In this document: piece after piece, positions 12,714 through 24,379 of the stretch | How the letters are laid out: each line of letters opens with the position of its first letter | Position numbering within the stretch: position 1 is the stretch's first letter | Assembly: GCA_028023455.1 (NCBI GenBank) | Contig: JAQFVV010012394.1 | Location: 23,826,900 to 23,890,899, forward strand | DNA: 64,000 nucleotides | Reading direction: 5' to 3' | DNA from: Epiperipatus broadwayi | Lineage: Eukaryota; Onychophora; Udeonychophora; Euonychophora; Peripatidae | Notes under the pieces: model-generated | What the model saw: only the letters and a program-made list of their open reading frames with translations | The model's database searches: none | What the model was told of the DNA's origin: nothing | Translations under genes and position numbers: made by a program

Positions 12714-13114
12714 CAGGGGTCCCCAACCCTATGCCCGCGGGCACCATGGCGCCCGCAGACCATTTTACGTGTGCCCGCCGCTATCCGAACACGATAAAAA
12801 ATTATTTATCTGATACAAATAAATTTAATTTTTAAAATTTCTTATAAATTATTGTATTATATATTGTAATCAAATTGTAAGGCATACTATACTTTTACAG
12901 CGTAAAAATATAAACGTTAATTGTATGTTAAAATTTTATTTTTGAAATAAATATTTTTTTGTACATTACGTGTATTATTAACAATATCCGACTATAAATT
13001 TACATTGAAAAAATAAATGGTGCTCGCCATCTGGTTGAAAAAAATAAATGGTGCCCGCCATCTGGCTGATATTATAGAACGTGCTCTTAAGTGCAAAAAG
13101 GTTGGGGACCCCTG
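12714..13114. mobile_element. hAT-type MITE, 401 bp, with 8-bp target duplication
   Basis: Terminal inverted repeats are CAGGGGTCCCCAACC at 12714 and GGTTGGGGACCCCTG ending 13114, perfect over 15 bp and typical of hAT elements. The flanks are TTCTACAC (12706-12713) and TCCTACAC (13115-13122), an 8-bp duplication with one mismatch, the length hAT transposases make. The interior is AT-rich, has two copies of an AAATGGTGC.CGCCATCTGG motif near the right end, and has no transposase frame. Confidence 0.92.
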
Positions 13115-13122
13115 TCCTACAC

Positions 13123-13580
13123 TAATAAAGCGTGATAATCAGAGTACACTTTAATCGTGTAGAATAATTTTCATTATTATTTAACAAATTTAATGTTTGA
13201 GAATTCCCATACTATCATTTTGGGACTTAAAATATTGAGTTAATTGAAGACCCATTATATGCATGGGAAAATTAAATATTATTTTCCCTATTAATTAAAT
13301 AATCCTAAACTACACCTGAGGAACATGCTGCCGACTTATCTAATTATTTTAAATACGGCTTTATAGCCAATTGGTTACAATATAAATATGTTAAAGATTT
13401 GTGATGATATTTTATTTGCGACTATATATATTGGACTGTTTTTATCATCCAGAATTGTTAAATAACTAGAAAAAATCAAACTTTAAACTTTTCAAATATG
13501 TTAATCACAAATATATATGTTTGTGTATGTGCATTCAAAAATAAGAAAACAAAGTAAAAATCGAGGTTAACATAACTTAC
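13123..13580. other. Intronic AT-rich DNA beside the C3orf38-type exon
   Basis: Nothing recognised other than the donor site at 13579-13580. A further exon of the gene would be expected at lower coordinates, but none is convincing here. Confidence 0.35.
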
Positions 13581-13777
13581 AAAAGCAGATTTGTTTGTTA
13601 AAGGTGGAACTTTCCAGAATTTCAATGCAGCAATCATAAGTTCTTGTTTATTGGAATTGGCAGGAACAATAACTTGATGAAGAAGTAAATAATTAAAAAT
13701 ATAATCTCTTTTCAATTTCTTTCGGTTCAACAATTCTTCTGGATGCTGAGTAAAGGCAATAATTGCCTTAATGGCTT
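13581..13777 (-). CDS. C3orf38: C3orf38-type gene, second coding exon
   Basis: This exon has an acceptor (TTTTTTAG) just before 13777 and a donor (GTAAGT) just after 13581. It is 197 nt long: two bases completing a Glu codon, then 65 codons. The reading begins AIKAIIAFTQ, continues EELLNRKKLKRDYIFNYL and VIVPANSNKQEL, and ends near FWKVPP. This matches the conserved N-terminal block of C3orf38/DUF4518 proteins, in which EAI.AI is followed by ELL.RKK, IF.YL, a V.VP segment and a Trp. The protein's role is not established. The exon is much less AT-rich than its surroundings and has no frame break, so it looks functional. The next exon should start in phase 0 at lower coordinates. I could not find it between 1 and 13500, so it may lie outside the window. 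Confidence 0.78.
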
Positions 13778-15835
13778 CTAAAAAATAATATTTTATAATA
13801 TTAAAATAATGTGCCTTATATATAATAAGTCATTAGAAAGAATTTACAAAAAAGATACTAAAACAAGAAATTTCATAGTTTATTAATAGGCAAATAAAAA
13901 TATACCAAAACAAAACATCATATAATTATACCACTCTAGAATAATGGCATACAATAGATTACAGCATAATAAATATAAATATTTCCCCCTCTTCTTAACA
14001 AAAATTATAATTAAAAATTGTTAAGAAGTCATACTTAGTGATTACATTGAATTCTAACACACATCTATCCAAAAAGTGAATTTACATATTAAAACTTCAT
14101 TTCTTCACAAACATGGATATCATTTATGATTTTTGCAAAAATGTTGAATGCTGACTTGTATTTTTGTTTAAATTTTGAGATATACTTATAAGAACAGTAA
14201 TTCAATATTTTTACTCTGTACATTCAGAGACATCTTTTGTAAACTTTCATAGTAGTTTTTGATTATTATTCTTTGTCAGTGTTTAAACTTGCACCTATAC
14301 ATCCCATACTGTAATTACCTTTTTAATTCCATACTAATTCAAAAAGACCCTAAGAATTTGAGTACAAGCCAACTTGCTTGTTTCTTATATAGATCTGATA
14401 TTGGTCCAGTAATTGTATATTTTAGTGACTTCAGAATTATGTAAATGATCAATATCTTCCATTCTCTTGCTAAGATAGTAAAAAAGTAGAGAAAATCATC
14501 TGATCATTTGGAAATTCTTGACTTTTATTCAAGAAATGAAGCACTGCATATGAAATTTTAAAAATTCTAGTCAAATTGATATTTATTCACTTAAAATGAA
14601 ATTTTCTTGGAAGTATTTTAATGTAATACTTTTTAACAGCTAGATATAATTTATCTAGATATTATTGGAAATTTCATCAACAAATTTATTGCACTCATCT
14701 GCCTTATAAAAGGAATTTAACAGCCACTGATTTATGTTGTTGAGGCCAAATATAAAGCACAAACTTCATAGTTAATAATTGACAAATGTATGGACACACT
14801 GCCAGAATTGGACTAAATAAAGTCATCAGTAAATCTAAGCTCTTGGTTGCAATTTCTAGAGATCCTTTATGGTATTTTGATAATAGTTTAGTTGTTTAAT
14901 AAAAATATATATAATATTAAATCATCGATTCTCTTTATTATTGTTTTATAATGCTTTTATTACAACCCACAAGACAGTTTCAATTGCCCCAGCAATCTTC
15001 TTCAGAACTATAACAACTACAATAAAAATACATGAATACAAATATATATGAACATATAATATTATATCCTATATATATTGTAACTGGGGACTGGCACTTC
15101 CAACCCCTCTGTCGGTTATTTCCTGATGAGCATATTGTAGGAAGGAAAGAATGATCAGTGTTACCAAATGAAAACACCCCCCCCCCCAAACAATATTTCC
15201 TGCTCATCAGAGAATGTAGCACTAAAGAAACTGAAAGCATCTAAATATTTATCTGTTTGGTTTTCCAAATGGCACCATTAGAGAGTTCCAGCACTACAAC
15301 CTTACCCAGATCAAGTTATGCCAGGCACAGCTCAGGAAACATGAGATTCTATTCTTGTGAACAAGTGCAATAGAAAATGGATGACATGAAATGAGACTGA
15401 AGAAATACTTATTTTATATAACAATAATTTATTTCAATAATAGTATTTGGATGCCATTCCTTATAATAATTCATTGCAGTTCAGGTTCTATAGATCAGCT
15501 AGTCCATTACTTTGGTAATTTCTCTGAAGCCTGGTCCCGCCATTGTTGATCCCATAGTGTCCATCCTTGATAATCAATCATCCTGTTCCGGAAGCATTCA
15601 TGCAGCAGTAGGGATTTAGTTAGATATCCGTGTGTACATCACAGATTCCTAACCTATCATTTCTCAAGTTGAATCTCTCCTTTGTGAATCTAGATTCTCT
15701 TCACATGTGCATATACCTAACTTTGTAGACATGGCTTTTACTTTCTATTGCCAAATACTTTTAGGTAAGTTTAGTTTGCATATGGATTCATCATTTTATT
15801 TAATCATTTGGAACCCAATAATTCTATTTGAATAT
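13778..15835. other. Intronic stretch, few landmarks
   Basis: Holds an element tail at about 14940-15015 shared with 3735-3815, and a poly(C) tract at about 15177-15187. The part at about 15290-15650 is less AT-rich than its surroundings, but I see no reading frame or known repeat in it. Confidence 0.35.
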
Positions 15836-15839
15836 GTTC

Positions 15840-16280
15840 ACAGAATTAATTCCCATGTATAGACGCAGAGTTACATCATTCATGTATATAAATCTATATT
15901 TAATAGAAGCATATTCTTAATCCCGGTATGGATGCAGATTCAAGTCATTTCGTATATAAATACATGTTTAATTCAAGTATAGAAAAATATCTTTAATATA
16001 GGTATATGGACGCAGATTTAAGCTGTATAGACACATATTATATAGACTAAAGTGTATAGACACATTATATAGACACAGATTTAAGATATCTATTATATAA
16101 GCACATCTTTAACTTAGGTATATGAATGCAGATTTAAATCATTCACATATATAAATACATATTTAATTCAAGTATATAAACACATGTTTAATGTAGGTAT
16201 ATGGACGCAGATTTAAATTATATGGACGCATATTTAAATTATATAGATACATATTATACAGGCATAGATTTAAAAAAAAT
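15840..16280. repeat. Irregular minisatellite
   Basis: Degenerate repeats combine GTATATGGACGCAGATTTAA-like, ATAGACACATATTATATAG-like and TATATAAATACATATTTAAT-like blocks in changing order. The spacing is roughly 30-60 bp. Complete units are not uniform, so the array is old or recombining. Confidence 0.65.
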
Positions 16281-17205
16281 AGTAACTCTTTCTTAGTTAA
16301 CATATTTTATCATTTTGTAAATTAATCATTTTAATGAACTACTTTTTTCATTTTATCTTTTCAATGACAATAATGGCAATTATATTATACTATAAAGGTT
16401 TAGATGTTATCAATATATCTGTTAGCGGTTCGTTTCCAGTAAATCTTCACATAAAAAAGGGATCGATAAAAAAAGGGATTGATCTTAGAGCTATACATTT
16501 TCTTTTGATGATTACCTAGGCATTACTTTTCAACTTCATGGCTTCTTCATGGTGTGGTAAGAGAGAGAGAAAGCTATACTTGTTAGCCGAGCATTCTTGT
16601 GTTTTCCATATTAGTAATCTGCCTCTTCATCTTGCAGTTTTTACAGTAACTATAGGTTTCTTCTTAGATTGACGGCCTTGGCGCTGCATAACAATGACAA
16701 CAATTATCTCACTAGTAATTAATTTTAACACACTTCTGAATCTAATTGAATAATCAACAATTGCCCGATTTCTTTATTTATACTCTCTGGCTTCCTGCAT
16801 TTTTCTTATCAATCTCTCTTCTTATCAACTTGTTGTTCATCAACATGGTGTCTTCCAGTGCCTAGGGCAAAAAAGTGGTGCTATCTTGTTTATATTGTAA
16901 ACATTCAGCTCAATGGAAAAAAAAATTACATTGGTAACATTTGAAACCGCTAAGTTTTAATAATAAAAATTTATTAATTAAATGTGTCATTTAATTTCCA
17001 ATTCTAAATATTGATTTTATAACTGCGTCAACTTTTTAATCACTCATTTTAAAATAAGGGGGGGGGGGATAGCTTTATTTGATTCCAGAAAATGTAGAAA
17101 AATATCTATGAAATTTTTGTCCGTGTTTATTTCTACTTTTCCTTTCAACTTCATATATATTTTTTCACACACCCTGTTATTGTGTACCATGGAACAGGAG
17201 TGTTA
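16281..17205. other. No feature recognised
   Basis: AT-rich, with a poly(G) tract at about 17058-17067 and an AG-rich run near 16560. No gene was found. Confidence 0.35.
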
Positions 17206-17208
17206 CAC

Positions 17209-17760
17209 TATATATGGAAACATAATGGATGAAATTAACCATAGAATTAAACTTGGTTGGAGTGTTTTTGTTAGATATAGCTTAAGGTTATATGTTTGAA
17301 AAGGCAGGTTTTTAATAAATGCGTTTTACCAGTTCTTACTTATGAATCTGAGACTTCGACACTTAATAGAAGAGTCATATAGAGACTTCAGCCCACTCAG
17401 TGAAGTACAGAGATGCATGTTAAGAGTAACAAGAAGAGTTTGAAAATGAAATACATGGGTGAGAGAACAAACAGGTATTATTAACATCATTGAAATGATT
17501 AAGACTGATATGGAGTTAGGCTGGACATATTGCTAGAAGAGATGATAATGAATGGTCAATTGAAATCTTAAACTGGATTATGAGAGATTGTAAAAGACTT
17601 AGAAAGACACTATATGAGAGATGAATGGTTGAAATAAAAAAGCGTGTTGAGATGATGGGTTGAAAAAAAGGCTACAGATCGGAGATGGATTGAACCTGGA
17701 GAAATCTTCCTCCTGTAGTGGATCGATAATGGTTGAAAATGATGATGATAATGAATAAAA
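17209..17760 (+). pseudogene. Decayed 3' fragment of the RTE LINE
   Basis: The plus strand matches the last 550 bp of the family seen at 56.8-57.3 kb: GGAAACATAATGGATGAAAT at 17218, an AGACTTCGACACTTAATAGA block, a GGACATATTGCTAGAAGAGA block, and an end in AATGATGATGATAATG, the remains of the (GAT)n tail. Many stops and indels are present, so the insertion is old and 5'-truncated. Confidence 0.85.
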
Positions 17761-17764
17761 ATTG

Positions 17765-18077
17765 AGATCATTGATGACTTATTAAAACAATTAGGTTAAA
17801 AGCCATCAAAAATTATATATCCACAGATGTAAAGCAGAAATTTTGTTGAGAGAGAGAGAAATAAATTTAAGATTTGGAATTTAGAATGTAAATATTATAG
17901 AAAAAACAATTAAGCAATCTTTAATATAGAAAATTTTGGCATATTAAGAATATTAAAAAACAAGTTTACCAGTCTCAATTCATATATTTAAGCATGGATA
18001 GAATACATTATTATAATTAAAGCTCTTTCTTTGATTTTATATGTAACATTTGTTTATATTAATAAGCTGATGTAAGT
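17765..18077. other. Left flank of the LTR retrotransposon
   Basis: AT-rich DNA with no motif. Its last four bases, AAGT (18074-18077), are the left copy of the element's target duplication. Confidence 0.4.
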
Positions 18078-20845
18078 TGTAACAGTCAGAATCGTCTATC
18101 TCGCTAACACACTGCAGAATTCAAACCCCAGACACGAAACTGAACCTTCTAGGAGGGGTTGCCTTCTAGATATACTAAGTTCGAATCTAAAGCCCAAATT
18201 TCACAGCACCATCTACGTGACAACGCATCTGATGCCACTGCTAGTATGACCTTTGACCGGTGCCTGGTGGGCAGGGAGAAACAAAAGACTCTATACTAAA
18301 AGAAGTTTGGGTGGCTAATTAACGTCTATGGATTTACAAAAGAAATGCAGAAAAAATATATATAGACCGAGACAGTGATAGGAATCAAATGAAATAATAG
18401 ATCACATTTAGTTTTAAATAATTTCACAAAATTTATTTATATAAATTATATTTAACGCCACTGTCTGCATATATGAGACAGGGACGCGTATTAAATAATT
18501 GTGGGCATTATATTTCAATAAATGACAAAAGGGTTTTAAAACAAAGTGATATATTCTATTCCTCGGGCTAATAGCATTACGATAATGTGCTTGACGAGAT
18601 AGGAACATGTGCGAGGTGCTTTGAGCAATTATACAAGTTTAAGAAAATATTTGAAATTGTTATAAAATAATTATTGATTTCGAGAATAGCATGGACAAAA
18701 GCTTACTAAGCAACAAAGTGGGAAGGTGATCAAAGCATTTATTTGAGAATAATAATAATAGAGTTGCATTGGGAGGTCAGTATTGCTGATAATGAATTTA
18801 TTAAAGTTGGAGGGTGTGACACGTTTAAGGCACGGATGCTTTGTAAAATAAATATAAAATAAAACAATATTTAAGATCCGGAATAATTACGGCGGGCATC
18901 TCGCCGCTAACCCGTAGGAAAGTATTTCATGAACAGCCGAAACTTAGCGACTGTGTGACGATTGCGTTTAATTCCCAGGTGTGTCATTTGGAACACACTC
19001 TACCTGGAAACTTGCAATATATGAAAAGAACGGACTTTGCCGTGTAAAGAATCCTTGGAAAAATAAAACAAAGCTGTCTCAACAACCAATTCATTTACCA
19101 GCAATACGAGACTAGTGTATATAAAACATACTGAATGGGTTTTACTCGGATTAAGAGAAATGCCCAATCAAATTCCCAGAAATTCATTTAAAACGGTCCG
19201 CACATTCTCGACGTCAATGATGAACTTTGTAATTAAAGTAGGACACAGTAATTAAAATAGGAAAATGCATGCTTGCGGGTTTGAAAAGTAAGTATAGATT
19301 TATATATGCAATCATGCATTAGGGGACACATTTAATCATTGACCTCGCACATACTCTCAAATTAGATTAAAATCAATAACATGTAGATTTTAAACTATGT
19401 GATTATATTATATATTAAAGAATAGAATCGCCCTCGAACGAGTGATTTGCAAGATAATAAAATTGGAAAATTATTTAGAAATTTAAAATATGCCTTCATA
19501 GCGGCGTCTTATTTTCAACAAAGGGAATAATTCACTCGGTCAAAGACGATTCTGACACATTATCATAATAAAATAACAGAAAGCTTAATCAATAGAAAAT
19601 ATTAACCCAAGGATAGAGAGCAAAATGTTGAGTAAACACGTTAAAGAAATACATAATGAGTAAACACGTTAAAGAAATACATAATGAAGTTATGTGAAAT
19701 ATAAGAAAAACAATTTTAGAATAGCTATAGCATGTTAGTTAAGATTCACAAGAGCTCTTGGGTTAATTTAGGGTTACCTCTGGAGAAGCATTTTTAGGCA
19801 GATTGATGGTCGGCAGGTTTTTATATAATTTAACAGCAAAATCTGGAAATGTTCATATTTTTGGCAGCAGCAGCAGCAGTTCCGGGGTTCCCTATGTGAT
19901 GGCTTCTGATGGTCTGAAGCAGCGGCTGGCTATTCCGAGGGGACATAGCCATCTTAACGCCTCTACTCTGTCATGTCACGGTTAGCAAATTATTAGAATA
20001 GAACTCAGAATTAGCAAATTATTAGAATAGAACTCAGAATGATTTCTCTTAGAAACATTAGCAAAAACTGGAGAACAAAAGAAAAACATTCTTTTTATAG
20101 TAGACGTTAACAATAGAACTGCCCTGGAGCATTACAAAAATATATCGGACTTATCAGCTGTAATTAAATCTATCCCAATGTCTAATGGAATTCAACATTA
20201 ATTAATTTTTGTTAATTTCCCTGTCGACATTCGGATTACAAACTAGATTTAATTAAAAATTACTTTTATTAATTAAAGAAAACCTTAAGTTGACATCTGC
20301 TGTTTTTAGATAAACTTATATAATATTAACTAATTAAACTATTGTCCCTGATTTATTTAAACAGAAATATTTGGAATAACTTTTATTAAATTAAAGAAAA
20401 TGATTTTACTTTTTAAATTGCAATATTTGAATCTATTTACTAAACGAATATTTACTAAATGAGTTTTATTTTAAATCAAAATATATTACGATGGTAATAT
20501 ATTTGTAAATAGATTCAAACAAAATAACTTTAACAATTTATAATTTTGATATGTTTTAAAATGGATATCATAGTGTGTGCGCAATTACGACTTATATAAC
20601 TTACTTTTTAATAAATGTAAATTATGTGAACAAATACATAATTCATAATATTTTATTTTATTTGGGAATAAGTTATATATATAATACAAGCATTGTGCTC
20701 GTGATTTAAAATTAGGCGGGATTTTTGGTATATAAGTGTATTGCAGACACACTACGATAGATTGGGGTTCAAACTAAGGTATGAGGGTAGGAGGTAGGTG
20801 AGAAAAGGTGAAACCAAGATCTGCAAAGCAGACCTTACTGTTTCA
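18078..20845 (-). repeat. 3' LTR (left copy) of the Gypsy-type element
   Basis: On the element's strand it starts TGAAACAGTAAGG at 20845 and ends GACTGTTACA at 18078, so TGTAACAGTC and TGAAACAGTA form short inverted termini. By eye it differs from the right LTR by about 3 percent over the first 340 bp compared, indicating a fairly recent insertion. It has two tandem duplications missing from the right LTR: 28 bp at 19630-19685 and 29 bp at 19982-20039. It also keeps the unfilled TTAA (19151-19154) at which the right LTR is interrupted. A length near 2.77 kb is long for Gypsy LTRs. Confidence 0.88.
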
Positions 20846-21190
20846 CATTCCCTTAGTGACGGAACAAAAAAAAATTGTTAAAAAAAAAAGGATCTTACAA
20901 CAGGTGTCCACCTATGAAGCCTGCATAAAAAAAATTTACAAGATAACCCATAATGTACAGGATATAAATATAATAAAAAAACGAAACTGAATTATATACC
21001 CGGATCATATTAATAAATCTACCATCTAGCGAACATTTTGTCTATTATTTTCCCCTTTCAACAAATTTTATTTGTTTTACAAGTTTAATATTGGTTATAT
21101 CCTATCTCCTTGCTCATTTATCCTGTGACGTGTCCATTTTTATTTTTTATTTTTTTTTGTTTTTTCAAAAAAAAACTACTATAATCCTGG
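20846..21190 (-). other. Internal sequence between pol and the 3' LTR
   Basis: AT-rich sequence with poly(A)/poly(T) runs. On the element's strand AAGGGAATG lies directly before the LTR and is the only candidate for a polypurine tract; it is short. No reading frame is evident. Confidence 0.4.
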
Positions 21191-22220
21191 GTCTGGTGGG
21201 TGATATACAAGGGGTTTTAGACTCCTAGCATTATAAGTCCCTCTTATGGTCCCATTATCCTCCAGTAAACATTCATTTGGGCCGCTTACCTGTTTTATCA
21301 CATATGGCCCTTGATACAGTGGGAAAAACTTCTTGTATTTACACTGGTCCCGGCTACTGGGCTTTGGAGTTCTGACCCATACATGATCCCCAACTTGAAA
21401 TTGGTAGGACCTTGTTTGCTTTGTTCTTTTTCTGCCCGGGCTTTCAGACGATGAATTGCTCGCCGGTCCTCTTCTCTGTCAACTTCTTGATCATCCTTGG
21501 GCAGGGGTATTTAATTAATGGTTGCTCTGGCTTACCAAAATGAAGACGCATTGGTGTTAGCCCTGTAGCCTCATTAATGGTTCCATTAATATACTGAAAA
21601 ATTTCTTCCGTTCAGTTGACCCAGCCCCGGTGGTTATCGTCGATGTATGTCCAAAACAGCCGGTTAATTTCCCGCATGACTCTCTCTCAGGGGTTGGATT
21701 GGGGGTTTCTAATGGATGTCATCACATGCCTGAGACCTTGGCTCTTTATCCAGGTCTGCCATTCTCGTGAAGTGAAAGCCGAGCCGTGATCTGAGAGTAT
21801 TGCTTTGGGCTTGCCAATAGTCACAAATTGCTTGCACTGTAACACCCTAATTGCACTTTTTGAATCTGCCCTTATGACCAGGTAGGCCCATGCATACTTA
21901 GAAAATATGTCGTAGGTGACAAAAAGGTACCGACATCTACGATAGGATGGTAGTGGCCCATAGTGGTCTACTGCTAATACCTTGTTGAGTCCCAATGGGA
22001 TAATGGAGGTGGGGGTACCGCTGAAGATCTTATTTGGGGGTTTGCTTTTAGCGCATGTATTACATTTCTGGAGGGTATGTAATATATCACTATACATCTG
22101 AGGCCAATGAAACTGCCGCCTCAGGGCTTCTTCGGTTTTTCTGGGACCATAATGTCCCACCAGGCTGTGCATATAAGTGATTAGTGGGCTTCTTAAATCA
22201 GGTGGTGTGAGAATTTCCAC
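21190..22220 (-). pseudogene. Gypsy-type integrase, with stops
   Basis: The segment from 22220 to 21687 is open. It has the HHCC zinc finger (HYGPRKTEEALRRQFHWP, then CNTCAKSK) and the catalytic core with the first Asp in VDHYGPLP and the second in LSDHGSAFTS. It ends NPQSNP at a TGA (21687-21689). The following codons continue in the same frame with ERVMREINRLFW, which contains the catalytic Glu, so the stop is a point mutation. Another stop is at 21612-21614. Past that, LTPMRLHFGKPEQP and a GDHVWV-like barrel region can be followed in shifted frames to about 21190. The enzyme would insert the DNA copy into the host genome. Confidence 0.85.
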
Positions 22221-23260
22221 AATCTATTCTCAGTTTGTTGCAGCAAAAGTCCATTTTGCAATCTGTATCTCCTTTTTCCCCTACCAGTGGTACATCCTTG
22301 AGCAGGGTTTCCTTGCCTTTGGACTTCTTGCATTAAATCTCTGTACTGGGGCTGCATTTCCTGCCAATACTGCAAATTCTTAAGTTTCTTTTCAATTTCC
22401 TGGTCCAACACATTAGTCATGATTATTAATGGCTGGTCTGATATCATAGGGTTGCAAGGTTTAACTTCCACAGGGTAACGACTCAATACATCGGCCACAA
22501 TATTTTCAGGGCCTGGACAATAAATTATCTTGTAGTGAAATTTCTGCAGTGACAAGCTCCATCGTATAAGGCGATCATTGTTTAGATAACTTTTATTCAG
22601 AAATTCCAAGCACCGGTGGTCCGTAATTATAATTACTTCCGATCCCAGCAATATCTGCTTAAATTTGCTGCACACCCATACAATGGCTAAAGTCTCTTGT
22701 TCAGTGACAGTATGATTTTTTTCTGCACCTCTTAAGGTACGGCTACTGAAGTACAAGACCTGATGTTGGCCTGCTTGATTAACCTGGAACAGTACAACAC
22801 CTAGACCTTTCTTGCTGCTGTCAGTCTGCAAATAGAATGGGCGAGTGAAATCAGGATAACATAACATCACAGTCTGGAGGAAATTGTCCTTGATTTTCTT
22901 GAAATCTTGCTCGTGCTGTTCATTCCATTCCCACCGACGGTGTTGCTTCAATAGTTCCAGCAATGTGGAGGTACCTTTTGCAAAGCCTGGATAGAACTTA
23001 TGGTAGTAATTGCAGAGGCCTAAAAAGTATATAATCTGCTTTCTATTGATAGGCCTTGGGAAGTTCTGGATTGCTTCTACCTTATCCGGATGGGTCCGAA
23101 TTCCTTGTCCATTTACGATGTGTCCCAAAAAGGCAATTTCTTTTAGAGCAAAGTGACTCTTTTCTAGATTCACAGTAATATTCTTTTGGGCACATTCAGA
23201 AAAGAACTGCTTCAGGTGCTCCTGAGGGTTGCGCAATGCAATGACCACATCATCGCGCAA
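22193..23260 (-). pseudogene. Gypsy-type reverse transcriptase C-terminal part plus RNase H
   Basis: The frame opens at the catalytic region as RDDVVIALRNPQEHL. The Asp pair is present, but the residue two places before it is Met where Tyr is usual. The RT thumb follows (EIAFLGHIVNGQGI and FLGLCNYYHKFYPGF). Then comes RNase H with YLQTDSSKKGLG, FSSRTL, TVTEQETLAIVW and ITDHRCLEFL, ending in a linker. The first half of the RT is absent on this strand; a matching piece lies inverted at 23938-24285. A one-base shift near 22215 separates this frame from the integrase. The last Met codon abuts the centre of a large inverted duplication. Confidence 0.88.
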
Positions 23261-23937
23261 CTCTCAGGAACACCTGGAGTACCTGAAGCAGTTCTTTTCT
23301 GAATGTGCCCAAATAATATTACTGTGAATCTAGAAAAGTCACGTTGCTCTAAAAGAAATTGCCTTTTTGGGACACATCGTAAATGGACAAGGAATTCGGA
23401 CCATCCGGATAAGGTAGAAGCAATCCAGAACTTCCCGAGGCCTATCAATAGAAAGCAGATTATATCCTTTTTAGGCCTCTGCAATTACTACCATAAGTTC
23501 TATCCAGGCTTTGCAAAAGGTACCTCCACATTGCTGAAACTATTGAAGCAACACCGTCGGTGGGAATGGAATGAACAGCACGAGCAAGATTTCAAGAAAA
23601 TCAAGGACAATTTCCTCCAGACTGTGATGTTATGTTATCCTGATTTCACTCGCCCATTCTATTTGCAGACTGACAGCAGCAAGAAAGGTCTAGATGTTGT
23701 ACTGTTCCAGGTTAATCAAGCAGGCCAACATCAGGTCTTGTACTTCAGTAGCCGTACCTTAAGAGGTGCAGAAAAAAATCATACTGTCACTGAACAAGAG
23801 ACTTTAGCCATTGTATGGGCGTGCAGCAAATTTAAGCAGATATTGCTGGGATCGGAAGTAATTATAATTACGGACCACCGGTGCTTGGAATTTCTGAATA
23901 AAAGTTATCTAAACAATGATCGCCTTATACGATGGAG
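23255..23937 (+). pseudogene. Inverted second copy of the RT/RNase H segment
   Basis: The plus strand repeats the sequence at 22559-23236 in inverted orientation, with an 18-bp spacer (23237-23254). It carries the same FLGLCNYYHKFYPGF, YLQTDSSKKGLD and ITDHRCLEFL blocks and ends abruptly at LIRWSP near 23937. It has small indels in the first 100 bp that shift the frame. It is not preceded by the rest of pol, so it arose by duplication/inversion or by a template switch, not by a separate insertion. Confidence 0.88.
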
Positions 23938-24285
23938 CCCATCAAAGATAAGGTCAAAGAATCATCACTAGAAACCATCGAGAATCAGTCCCAATTGCAT
24001 CAAATATTAATGGCAAGTCGGCAAATCTTCTCTCCAATCCCTGGAGAAATTAAAAGTTATACCCACCGGATTCGTGTGAAGGAGGAAACCCACTTCCAGG
24101 CCCGGACATACCCCATTCCTTTCCAATATCAAGATGAAGTGAGCACTCAGATCCAACAGATGATTACATGGGGGGTAATTGAGAAAGGATCATCGCCATA
24201 TAATAACCCATTAGTGGTTGTGAAAAAGAAAAATGGGTCTATAAGACTGTGTTTAGACGCCAGAATGCTCAAAATGAAGTACATT
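23938..24285 (+). pseudogene. N-terminal part of the Gypsy-type reverse transcriptase
   Basis: The frame reads ARTYPIPFQYQDEV, then MITWGVIEKGSSPYNNPL, VVVKKKNGSIRLCLDAR, which are the first RT motifs (fingers region) of Ty3/Gypsy polymerases. It breaks off just after DAR, before the catalytic LDL-type segment. It is on the plus strand, directly joined to the end of the inverted RNase H copy, out of natural order. The central part of the RT, between this piece and the DDVV motif, is missing from the window. Confidence 0.82.
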
Positions 24286-24370
24286 TTGTGAGTTCCAGCT
24301 CATGTTAGATGGATAAACATATTTTGACTGGCACAGAGGATTTTTTTTTTTCTCGGGCTTGGCTTCCCAA
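24276..24370 (+). repeat. Leader repeat, distal copy
   Basis: GAAGTACATTTTGTGAGTTC, then CAGCTCATGTTAGATGG, then GGCACAGAGGA and a T-run before TCTCGGGCTTGG. The same ~95 bp is found at 28350-28432, next to the right LTR. It is a direct repeat 4.07 kb apart within the element. Confidence 0.75.
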
Positions 24371-24379
24371 GTGGGGTTT

